DNA of 5,024 bases from NCBI GenBank assembly GCA_030844625.1, contig JAUUNJ010000223.1, positions 1 through 5,024 on the forward strand, read 5' to 3'. Source of the stretch: Roseburia sp. (lineage in GTDB: Bacteria; Bacillota; Clostridia; Lachnospirales; Lachnospiraceae). Positions 1-5,008 of this stretch are shown here, piece by piece; position 1 is the first letter of the stretch; every line of letters starts with the position of its first letter. A program made the translations under genes and the position numbers. A model generated the notes under the pieces. It searched no databases. It worked only from the letters and a program-made list of their open reading frames with translations, and was not told the DNA's origin.

Positions 1-45
1 GGACAGGTGGCTCTCGCCACACCGGACTGGCGGCTCTGCCGTACC
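1..45. repeat. Two tandem hairpin-bearing repeat units (23 + 22 bp)
   Basis: Unit A (1-23) and unit B (24-45) both start GGAC and end ACC. They agree at 18 of 22 aligned positions, with one extra C in A. Each can fold into a five-pair stem: GTGGC/GCCAC in A (7-11 with 16-20) and GCGGC/GCCGT in B (30-34 with 38-42), with loops of 4 and 3 bases. Two of the differences keep pairing: T8-A19 becomes C31-G41, and G7-C20 becomes a G30-T42 wobble. The stretch is far richer in GC than the neighbouring DNA. The array probably continues to the left, outside the window. The repeat family is not recognised, and either strand could be the functional one. Confidence 0.6.
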
Positions 46-71
46 GTAATATTCAATTAGTCGATTAGACA

Positions 72-100
72 TTGATGTGCTGGCAAGGTTATGTTATGCT
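72..100 (+). promoter_or_regulatory. Candidate sigma-A promoter for agrA (upstream)
   Basis: A -35-like TTGATG (72-77) is followed after exactly 17 bp by a -10-like TATGCT (95-100). A TG dinucleotide at 92-93 forms an extended -10. Each hexamer matches the consensus at 4 of 6 positions. Transcription would begin near 107, leaving a leader of about 97 bases before the TTG start of agrA. The site lies inside the XRE remnant, so chance resemblance is possible. Confidence 0.35.
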
Positions 101-122
101 TTAAACTGTGAAATTAATGATC

Positions 123-131
123 TGTTAGAAT
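123..131 (+). promoter_or_regulatory. Candidate extended -10 promoter for agrA (downstream)
   Basis: TG at 123-124, one base, then TAGAAT (126-131, 5 of 6 to consensus) makes a good extended -10 element. No convincing -35 lies upstream; the nearest is TTAAAC at 101-106, with a 19-bp spacer. A start near 138 would give a leader of about 65 bases. This is an alternative, or an addition, to the TTGATG/TATGCT promoter. Confidence 0.3.
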
Positions 132-203
132 ATATCCCTCCGGATCAGAAAGATGCAGATTAGTATGTAATGAATTTTGACATATGAAAAAGGGGATAGA
201 ACA

Positions 204-941
204 TTGATTTTAGTGGCAATTTGTGATAATGATGAAGGCGCAACATTTCAAATAGAAGAATTGATAGAAAGTACGTATGAAAAACATGGCGTAGAAATGG
301 AGATAGATGTATATTATAGTGGAGAAAAGCTTGCGGAAGCAATTTCTCAAGGAAAAATGTATGATATTATCTATCTAGATATTCAAATGGGAGGATTAGA
401 TGGTTTAGCTGTAGGAAAATATATACGTAAAATGGAGTTGGATTCGATTATTGTGTATATATCAGAGTATATTGAATATATTGAATCTGTTTTTGAAGTT
501 GAGGCATTTGAATTTATTAGAAAGCCAATTAGTAATGAGAAATTTATGTTGACTTTAAAACGAGCATTAAATAGACTTGATCGAAAACAGTATTTTTTTG
601 ATTGTAAATATAAAAATTATTGGATAAGAATTCCGATTAAGGATATTGTATATTTTGAAAGCAGTGGAAGAAAAATCAATATACATTTGAAAGATAACAA
701 AATGGAAATATTTAATGGAAAATTGGATAATGTGGAAATTAAACTAAGCAATAGTCCCTCTTTGTTTTTGAGGATACATAAGTCATATTTGGTAAATTTA
801 TCATACATTAGAGCAATTAGTGGGAAAAAGGCTAGATTGATTAATGAATTAGTATTACCAATTAGTGATGATAGAAAAGATAATGTTAGAAAGCAATATG
901 TTAAATGTTTAGGGGAGGATATAAGTGAACGGGATAATTGA
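204..941 (+). CDS. agrA: AgrA-like LytTR-family response regulator
   Basis: This is a cytoplasmic two-component response regulator, expected to be phosphorylated by the adjacent GHKL kinase and to bind paired direct repeats. The TTG at 204 is chosen because AGGGG (191-195) lies 8 bases upstream; the protein is then 245 residues. Reading begins MILVAICDND. Residues 1-120 are a receiver domain with D8 in the acidic pocket, phospho-acceptor D59 (YLDIQM), switch residue S87 and conserved K107 (RKP). Residues ~134-235 are a LytTR DNA-binding domain with the characteristic sequence FLRIHKSYLVNLSYI (188-202). The usual second acidic residue next to D8 is asparagine (N9), with another aspartate at 10. 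The 3' end overlaps the kinase gene by 17 bases, implying translational coupling. The family is certain; the agrA name rests on the neighbouring agrC, agrD and agrB. An upstream in-frame TTG at 177 has no ribosome binding site. Confidence 0.93.
   Translation: MILVAICDNDEGATFQIEELIESTYEKHGVEMEIDVYYSGEKLAEAISQGKMYDIIYLDIQMGGLDGLAVGKYIRKMELDSIIVYISEYIEYIESVFEVEAFEFIRKPISNEKFMLTLKRALNRLDRKQYFFDCKYKNYWIRIPIKDIVYFESSGRKINIHLKDNKMEIFNGKLDNVEIKLSNSPSLFLRIHKSYLVNLSYIRAISGKKARLINELVLPISDDRKDNVRKQYVKCLGEDISERDN
911..918 (+). promoter_or_regulatory. Ribosome binding site of agrC
   Basis: AGGGGAGG lies 6 bases before the GTG at 925 and decides that start. It sits inside the 3' end of agrA, so translation of agrC can be coupled to that of agrA. 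Confidence 0.8.
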
Positions 942-2217
942 TAGTATTTCTAATTTACTTATGCCACTTTGTTCCGTTTGGATAGTAAATAAATTTGTAA
1001 ATAATTCATTTGAAAAGAAAGAGTCAAAAAAGATTTTTACGAGAATAATCTGGGGACTCTTTATTTTAATACAAATAGTTATGGAGACAGAAAAGGGAAA
1101 TGTTTCTATTCAAAAAGGAATAATAAGTTTTTTTGTTATTTTGGGAATTATTATTATAGGATATAAGGGGACGTTTCAAAGGAAATTATTATTTACTTCC
1201 TTGTTTATATCAATCTGGATATTGTCGGAGTTTTTTGTATATTTTATTTTAAATATATATAATTTTGAAGAAGATAGAGAAATGCTGATTGGTACGATAT
1301 TATCAAAGGTATTATTGTTGGTTTTACTATTTTATGTGATTTTAAAAAAATTACATAAAGAGGCGGAAGGGATAGATAGAAAATTATGGGTAATTTTATT
1401 TCTAATATCAATAGAAAGTATTTGTATGGCTTTTATATTTTATGAATTATATAATGGCAAGAATCAAATCTGGATTATTAGTTTTTATACATTATTATTG
1501 TTGATGAATGTGTCAATTTTTGAAATATATAAGAAATCAATTTATAGCTTGAAATTAGAAAAGGAAAATATGATATATGAGCAGCAATTAAAATTATTGA
1601 GAAACTGTACACAAGATCAAATGAATTCAACGGCTTTATTTCAAAGAGAACAGCATGATTTAAAAAATAAGTTATTAGGTATTAGAAGTAGTATGGAAAA
1701 GCAAAATGTACAAGATGCAATTCGTATGATTGATGGGATATTAGAACATGGGAATATGGTAGATAAAGCAGAACTAGAAAAGATAGGTAATGATATTATC
1801 GATACAATCCTTCGGTTTAAGTATGCGAAAGCAATTCAGAAAAATATAGTGGTTAAAATAGATGGATTTGCAATGCAGAAACTACCTATTTTAGATGAAG
1901 ATTTGTGTGTTGTATTAGGAAATATGTTAGATAATGCAATAGAAGCTAGTGAAAAAGTTACGGATAGATGGATAAATGTTTCTATTGGATTAAGAAAAAA
2001 TGGCTTGGTTATAGTTGTGGAAAATTCTTTTGATGGTATTATCAAGAAAAATATACATGGAAATATTATTTCAATAAAGGAAAATAAAGAACATCATGGA
2101 TATGGTTTGAAATCTATACGAAAAACAGTTGAAAAATATGATGGAGAATTGGTGGTGGAAATTAGAGGAAATATATTTAGGGCAGTTGCATTTATGACTT
2201 GTATAGACTATGTGTAG
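925..2217 (+). CDS. agrC: AgrC-like GHKL sensor histidine kinase
   Basis: This is a membrane sensor kinase of the HPK10/GHKL type, expected to detect the extracellular cyclic peptide made from AgrD and to phosphorylate the AgrA-like regulator at D59. It has 430 residues, the usual length for AgrC. The N-terminal half holds about six to seven hydrophobic segments (roughly 10-24, 39-53, 65-80, 88-111, 121-141, 154-175 and 182-202). A linker helix with coiled-coil character follows (205-235). The catalytic half shows the phospho-acceptor H244 in QREQHDLKNKL, the N-box with N333 and N337 (LGNMLDNAIEAS), and the G-box GYGL (392-395). The region around 366-372 (ENSFDG) takes the place of the ENxxxG motif. 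All key residues are present, so the kinase should be active. Its GTG start overlaps agrA. Cognate ligand specificity is inferred from the adjacent agrD and agrB. Confidence 0.92.
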   Translation: MNGIIDSISNLLMPLCSVWIVNKFVNNSFEKKESKKIFTRIIWGLFILIQIVMETEKGNVSIQKGIISFFVILGIIIIGYKGTFQRKLLFTSLFISIWILSEFFVYFILNIYNFEEDREMLIGTILSKVLLLVLLFYVILKKLHKEAEGIDRKLWVILFLISIESICMAFIFYELYNGKNQIWIISFYTLLLLMNVSIFEIYKKSIYSLKLEKENMIYEQQLKLLRNCTQDQMNSTALFQREQHDLKNKLLGIRSSMEKQNVQDAIRMIDGILEHGNMVDKAELEKIGNDIIDTILRFKYAKAIQKNIVVKIDGFAMQKLPILDEDLCVVLGNMLDNAIEASEKVTDRWINVSIGLRKNGLVIVVENSFDGIIKKNIHGNIISIKENKEHHGYGLKSIRKTVEKYDGELVVEIRGNIFRAVAFMTCIDYV

Positions 2218-2220
2218 GCA

Positions 2221-2251
2221 TTTTTGACAGTAAATGGGGTTTTTTTGACAG
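2221..2251 (+). promoter_or_regulatory. Putative AgrA (LytTR) binding site: paired direct repeat
   Basis: TTTTTGACAG occurs at 2221-2230 and again at 2242-2251, a period of exactly 21 bp (two DNA turns). LytTR regulators such as AgrA of Staphylococcus bind 9-10 bp direct repeats with a 12-bp gap, the same geometry. The downstream copy overlaps the -35 box of the proposed agrD promoter. The repeats are read directly; AgrA binding is inferred. Confidence 0.6.
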
Positions 2252-2272
2252 ATGGAGAAATATTTGGATAAA
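2245..2272 (+). promoter_or_regulatory. Candidate agrDB promoter (P2-like)
   Basis: A consensus -35 TTGACA (2245-2250) is followed after 16 bp by GATAAA (2267-2272, 4 of 6 to consensus). The start would fall near 2279, about 40 bases before agrD. The poor -10 box suggests a promoter needing an activator, consistent with the paired direct repeat that overlaps its -35. The -10 assignment is tentative. Confidence 0.5.
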
Positions 2273-2317
2273 AAATGCTATTTTATAGGTATCTTGAATT
2301 TATTAGGAGGTACAAAA

Positions 2318-2455
2318 ATGAAAAAGAATCTTTTTGCAAAAACTTTAAAGACGGTTGCAGAAAAGGGTGTGAAGATTGGGATAAATAGGAAGTGCGTTGC
2401 TGTTTATCACGAAATTGATGCTCCAGAAAAAGCAAAAAAATTTAGAAAATTCTAA
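2318..2455 (+). CDS. agrD: AgrD-like cyclic autoinducer peptide precursor
   Basis: This is a 45-residue precursor of a secreted thiolactone signalling peptide. The ATG at 2318 has a perfect AGGAGG (2305-2310) 7 bases upstream, which decides it over an in-frame ATG at 2252 lacking one. Layout: a basic amphipathic leader (1-25, starting MKKNLFAKTLKTVAEKG), the ring segment C26-V-A-V-Y30, then the C-terminal recognition tail HEIDAPEKAKKFRKF (31-45). Aligned with known precursors (CLWFT-HQPEEP in Clostridium perfringens, CDFIM-DEPKVP in Staphylococcus aureus), the Cys and the acidic/Pro-Glu tail fall in place, predicting a five-membered ring closed between Cys26 and Tyr30. The tail ends in many lysines and an arginine, unlike the acidic tails of staphylococcal AgrD. 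The length of the exocyclic tail cannot be read from sequence. The gene is followed after 3 bases by agrB. Confidence 0.88.
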   Translation: MKKNLFAKTLKTVAEKGVKIGINRKCVAVYHEIDAPEKAKKFRKF

Positions 2456-2456
2456 A
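2441..2456. repeat. A/T-rich dyad across the agrD stop
   Basis: TTTAGAA (2441-2447) and TTCTAAA (2450-2456) form a perfect dyad around AA. As RNA it can pair six bases with a four-base loop. It covers the agrD stop codon and ends three bases before the agrB ATG, where a ribosome binding site would be expected. A role in agrB translation is speculative. Confidence 0.4.
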
Positions 2457-2458
2457 AT

Positions 2459-3019
2459 ATGAAAAGAGTATTTGCTTTTTTAACAGACTATCTAATCAAA
2501 AAAGGGCTTGTTCAAGAAGAGGACAGGCCCATATATGAATATGGATTTCAGATTCTTATTGAAATATTTTTATGGGTATTATGCTGTACTATTATAGCAG
2601 CATTGACATGTTCGTTGATAGAACTGTGTATTTTTTTTATAATATTTTTCCCCATACGTTCCTATGCTGGAGGATTCCATTTCAGAAAATTTAGTGTATG
2701 TTTACCATTTTCCTGTACGACTTTTCTGATAATTATATATTTGTCAAGGATTATTATTATGCCGAGAGGGCTACAATTATGTAATTCTTTTTTTTTGCTT
2801 GGTTTGATTTTTATTGGAAATATTAAGGAAAATGAGAATAGTGATTTGGAAATATACTGTAAAAAGAGATTGAGATTATATTTAATGCTTAATATTGGAA
2901 TTGGGGTAGTGCTATTTGAATTTTGCGAACAACAAGTGTTAAATGTTTATATGGAGACACTTTTGTTGATAGTGATTTCGTCAGTACTACAAAATAGAAA
3001 ATCATTTTTGAAAGACTAA
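2459..3019 (+). CDS. agrB: AgrB-like membrane cysteine peptidase
   Basis: This is an integral membrane endopeptidase that cleaves the C-terminal tail of AgrD and forms the thiolactone ring, acting in the cytoplasmic membrane. At 186 residues it is the normal family length. The catalytic pair H74 and C81 lies in RSYAGGFHFRKFSVC, with the same seven-residue separation as His77/Cys84 of S. aureus AgrB. Hydrophobic segments lie at about 32-65, 84-102, 109-120, 141-155 and 165-177. The N-terminus (MKRVFAFLTDYLIKKGLV) is the typical amphipathic start. The ATG at 2459 has no recognisable ribosome binding site; it lies 3 bases after the agrD stop, in the same reading frame, so expression probably depends on coupling with agrD translation. 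Confidence 0.93.
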   Translation: MKRVFAFLTDYLIKKGLVQEEDRPIYEYGFQILIEIFLWVLCCTIIAALTCSLIELCIFFIIFFPIRSYAGGFHFRKFSVCLPFSCTTFLIIIYLSRIIIMPRGLQLCNSFFLLGLIFIGNIKENENSDLEIYCKKRLRLYLMLNIGIGVVLFEFCEQQVLNVYMETLLLIVISSVLQNRKSFLKD

Positions 3020-3045
3020 GAACTGGACAGAAATGATTTTTTATT
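2993..3045 (+). terminator. Possible agrDB terminator (A/T-only stem)
   Basis: Bases 2993-3007 can pair with 3031-3045 over 15 positions (one G-T wobble; AAAATCATTT with AAATGATTTT is the perfect core). The loop is 23 bases, and TTATTATTTT overlaps and follows the right arm. The left arm lies in the last codons of agrB. The stem is almost all A-T and the loop is large, so termination strength is doubtful, but the length of pairing is unlikely in ordinary coding sequence. Confidence 0.4.
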
Positions 3046-3150
3046 ATTTTAGAGAGAAAGATACAAAATCGTCAGAAAATATAACGACAGATGATAAGAA
3101 AAAATCCTTACTATAACTTTAAATATTTGTAGACATATAGGGGGGATATA
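3046..3150 (+). promoter_or_regulatory. Leader region of the sigma-like gene
   Basis: Two TATAAC hexamers (3080-3085 and 3112-3117) could be -10 boxes, but neither has a consensus -35 at 16-18 bp. GTCAGA (3071-3076) and GACAGA (3086-3091) resemble the agr half-site core but lie 15 bp apart, not 21. A strong AGGGGGG (3139-3145) sits 5 bases before the ATG at 3151. The promoter type is undecided; dependence on an activator or an alternative sigma factor is possible. Confidence 0.3.
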
Positions 3151-3588
3151 ATGAAGAAGTTTTATATTAGAATTAATGGTGAATTAATGGAAGTGGATTA
3201 TAAAGTGTATAGAGAATATTATTATGGAAAAAGAAAAGAGAAATATTTCATGTTTGATTTAAAATGGGGAGGAATAAAGCAAAAAGGAGGAAAAAATAAA
3301 TTAGTTAGAGAAATTTCGCTAGAGTCTCTTTGGGAAAAAGGAATAGAGATTTCGACAGATGATACAGTATGGAGTATTATTGAAAAGGAGATTGATTTAG
3401 AAAAATTATATGTGGCAATACATCGTTTAGATATATGGGAAAAGATTGTGTTGCAAAAGATATTCTGGGAAGGATTGAGTGAAAAAAGAATAGCAGAGGA
3501 ATTAAATATTTCAAGATCAACTTTGAATTATAGAAAGGGAAAAATATATAAAAAAATTCGTGAGGAAGTAGAAAAAGGTAAATATTGA
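3151..3588 (+). CDS. Small sigma-70 region-4-like DNA-binding protein
   Basis: This is a 145-residue regulator with a C-terminal sigma-70 region-4-like domain (about 83-140). The helix-turn-helix lies at ~110-130 (SEKRIAEELNISRSTLNYR), followed by a basic helix (KGKIYKKIREEVEK). The N-terminal part (KKFYIRINGELMEVDYKVYREYYYGKRKEKY) resembles the start of the short sigma-like proteins found in Tn1549-type conjugative elements and other Clostridia accessory DNA, recalled rather than searched. No region 2 is visible, so it may act as an activator or recruit an unusual core contact rather than being a full sigma factor. The start is supported by AGGGGGG 5 bases upstream. It overlaps a small ORF at its stop. 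Position just after agrDB suggests, but does not prove, that it is controlled by or acts with the quorum-sensing system. Confidence 0.8.
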   Translation: MKKFYIRINGELMEVDYKVYREYYYGKRKEKYFMFDLKWGGIKQKGGKNKLVREISLESLWEKGIEISTDDTVWSIIEKEIDLEKLYVAIHRLDIWEKIVLQKIFWEGLSEKRIAEELNISRSTLNYRKGKIYKKIREEVEKGKY

Positions 3589-3728
3589 AACATGTGATAT
3601 GGAAGTTTAAGGAATATTTCTTGAGATTTATAAAAAGTTATGAGATCAGATATGATGGGAAAAAAAGAAAAGAGTATTTCAGGATTTTGCGTTTGGTGAT
3701 ATATTACTATTATATACAAGAATTATAA
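3585..3728 (+). CDS. Hypothetical 47-residue basic peptide
   Basis: A TTG at 3585 overlaps the TGA of the sigma-like gene (TTGA), with AAAAGG (3573-3578) 6 bases upstream. This arrangement is typical of translational coupling. The predicted peptide starts MKHVIWKFKEYFLRFIK and ends VIYYYYIQEL. It is rich in lysine, arginine and aromatic residues, with no cysteine and no clear signal peptide. A stretch YDGKKRKEYF (23-32) resembles YYGKRKEKYF (24-33) of the upstream sigma-like protein, so it may derive from a duplicated or broken copy of that gene. A GTG at 3594 is an alternative start. No known family was recognised. It could be a chance ORF in A-rich DNA. Confidence 0.4.
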   Translation: MKHVIWKFKEYFLRFIKSYEIRYDGKKRKEYFRILRLVIYYYYIQEL

Positions 3729-3802
3729 AATAAAGAAGGGTGGGCACGACATTTTCAGAACTTATTTGTGCCATGAGCGAAGTGAAAGGGATGATAAAAA
3801 AT
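3729..3802. other. Spacer with inverted repeat and composition shift
   Basis: No gene is assigned here. GGCAC (3743-3747) and GTGCC (3768-3772) form an inverted repeat around 20 bases. Together with the bases up to AAAGGG (3785-3790), this block looks less AT-rich than the sequence to its left and may mark an old junction. In-frame GTG 3740, ATG 3773 and ATG 3791 could extend the lipoprotein, but none has a well-spaced ribosome binding site. Confidence 0.35.
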
Positions 3803-4945
3803 ATGAAAAATGAATGGTTGACATTTTTTTTTATACTGATCGCAGGATTATTAACTAGTTGTTCGATGCCAAATGCAGTTGAATCTACAGTATCTGTAGA
3901 TAATGCAGAAGAAGATATCATTTTGCCAGATGATATTTTTGAGGCGCCTGAATATGAATATATTATCAATAATCCCTTTAATTCTTATGTAAAACATTTT
4001 AATGAAACAACATATGCTGCTACTCCGGATGGACTCTATGCTCAAAAAGATGATACGAAAGGGTGGGAATTGATTGATGTTGGATGTATCGGAATGGGAG
4101 ATGAATTTAATGGAGATTTGTATTACAGCTGTGATAATCTAGTAAAGCGACTTAATTTGAATACACATGAAATTTCGACGCTCTGTGACAGTGAGGAGGC
4201 AATATATAAAATTACATTTGAACAATGGAATGGCGAAAATCATATCTATTTTTTTGCGGAATCAGGGTGTGTGCAGGAGGCTCTTTTGGACGAAAATGGA
4301 GAAATACTGGAATTGGTACCGTTTGATGAAACTACGAATTATCAGGAATATAACAGCAGATACCGATATAAGATTTCCTATCCAGAAAGTGTAAAAAACG
4401 ACCCTTATTGGGATTTATCTTTTAGTGTAGACCTCATTGATACCTGTTTTAGTCGGAAATATTGGAATGGTACAAATTTCTTTTCTGTCCATGCTTCAAT
4501 GTCTGGCAATACAGATATACGATTTATGAGAGCCTATCGGTTTAATTTTTCCGAAAGAAGAGGAGAAATTATTGAATATGGAAAATGTTATGATAAATGC
4601 ATAGCGACTAATTGGGGACTTGTATTTTTTGATGAGCATCAACATGATAGGATTCATCTTATGTCACTTGATGGTAAACGAGAAAAGATTCTGTGGAATC
4701 GGAATGAAGAACATTTTGATTTTATCACATTTGATGATGATTACTTATATGGATTTTATGAAAAGGATGAAAAGGCTTATGTTGGTAGGATTTCTTTTCA
4801 AACAGAAGATTTTGAAATTCTTTTCTCTAAATCTGAAGATTATGAACATTTTGATATATTAAATGATCATATTTATTATTTGAATTCGAATAGTCAGCTT
4901 AAATGTCAGGATATTCAATCTGGAGAAATAACATATATTGGTTGA
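3803..4945 (+). CDS. Lipoprotein with beta-propeller-like repeats
   Basis: This is a predicted surface lipoprotein of 380 residues when read from the ATG at 3803. The N-terminus MKNEWLTFFFILIAGLLTSC is a lipoprotein signal with lipobox LTSC, giving acylated Cys20. An acidic linker (~30-55) follows, then repeated short beta-strand units of the type 'LYYSCDNLVKRLNLNTHEI', 'YLYGFYEKDEKAYVGRISF' and 'HIYYLNSNSQLKCQDIQSGEI'. These resemble the blades of DUF5050/WD40-like propeller proteins common in Clostridia; the family is recalled, not searched. The function is unknown; such proteins are thought to bind ligands or partners outside the cell. The 3803 start uses AAAGGG at 3785-3790 with a long 12-base gap; ATG 3791 gives a more basic signal but no gap, and GTG 3740 is also open. 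The gene looks less AT-rich than the agr genes and may have a different origin. Confidence 0.8.
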   Translation: MKNEWLTFFFILIAGLLTSCSMPNAVESTVSVDNAEEDIILPDDIFEAPEYEYIINNPFNSYVKHFNETTYAATPDGLYAQKDDTKGWELIDVGCIGMGDEFNGDLYYSCDNLVKRLNLNTHEISTLCDSEEAIYKITFEQWNGENHIYFFAESGCVQEALLDENGEILELVPFDETTNYQEYNSRYRYKISYPESVKNDPYWDLSFSVDLIDTCFSRKYWNGTNFFSVHASMSGNTDIRFMRAYRFNFSERRGEIIEYGKCYDKCIATNWGLVFFDEHQHDRIHLMSLDGKREKILWNRNEEHFDFITFDDDYLYGFYEKDEKAYVGRISFQTEDFEILFSKSEDYEHFDILNDHIYYLNSNSQLKCQDIQSGEITYIG

Positions 4946-4970
4946 TTAACCCTAATGGGAAAATTTTTTA

Positions 4971-4993
4971 AGGGGCTGTAAAAAAACTCCCCT
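4971..4993. repeat. AGGGG/CCCCT inverted repeat after the lipoprotein gene
   Basis: AGGGG (4971-4975) and CCCCT (4989-4993) enclose CTGTAAAAAAACT. No T-run follows on the + strand, so it is a poor terminator in that direction. GGGGCTGT resembles the tips of some insertion-sequence ends, but no transposase lies in the window. Upstream at 4940-4970 are weak hairpins (GGTT/AACC and CCC/GGG) before AAAATTTTTT that could serve as a weak end for the lipoprotein transcript. Confidence 0.3.
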
Positions 4994-5008
4994 GACAGAA
5001 AAATCGCC

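Larger units (their letters stand above)
50..163 (+). pseudogene. C-terminal remnant of a Cro/C1-type (XRE) HTH regulator
   Basis: This frame ends in TAG at 161-163 and reads YSISRLDIDVLARLC, then YALNCEINDLLEYIPPDQ. That is the typical last part of small YozG-like / HTH_26-type XRE repressors, where the recognition-helix region is followed by a 'LDVLxRLCxALxCxxxDLLEY' tail. About 37 codons remain, against roughly 65-75 in intact family members. The DNA-binding helices are missing: an in-frame TAA sits at 47-49, no start codon is available, and the hairpin repeats take the place of the 5' part. This is most likely a broken gene, although a frameshift just upstream cannot be excluded from this window. 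The identification rests on pattern memory of the family. Both candidate agrA promoters lie inside it. Confidence 0.6.

Noticed and set aside
1..45. CRISPR array at the left edge
   Set aside because: The two units are directly adjacent with no unique spacers, and no cas gene is present.
177..182. TTGACA just before agrA, resembling a -35 box or an AgrA half-site
   Set aside because: A promoter using it would start transcription after the agrA start codon, and no second half-site lies 21 bp away.
2252..2317. Longer 67-residue agrD reading from the ATG at 2252
   Set aside because: No ribosome binding site precedes it, while AGGAGG is perfectly placed for the ATG at 2318. The shorter product has the normal AgrD length, and the extension overlaps the proposed promoter.
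3071..3091. GTCAGA/GACAGA pair upstream of the sigma-like gene as an AgrA site
   Set aside because: The spacing is 15 bp rather than 21, and the T-rich left half of the agrD motif is missing.
3679..3969. 96-codon reverse-strand ORF opposite the lipoprotein start
   Set aside because: It lies opposite the small ORF and the clear lipoprotein signal sequence and has no recognisable domain; it is a shadow of A/T-rich coding DNA.
4167..4394. 75-codon + strand ORF in another frame inside the lipoprotein gene
   Set aside because: It lies wholly inside a well-supported CDS and has no family features of its own.
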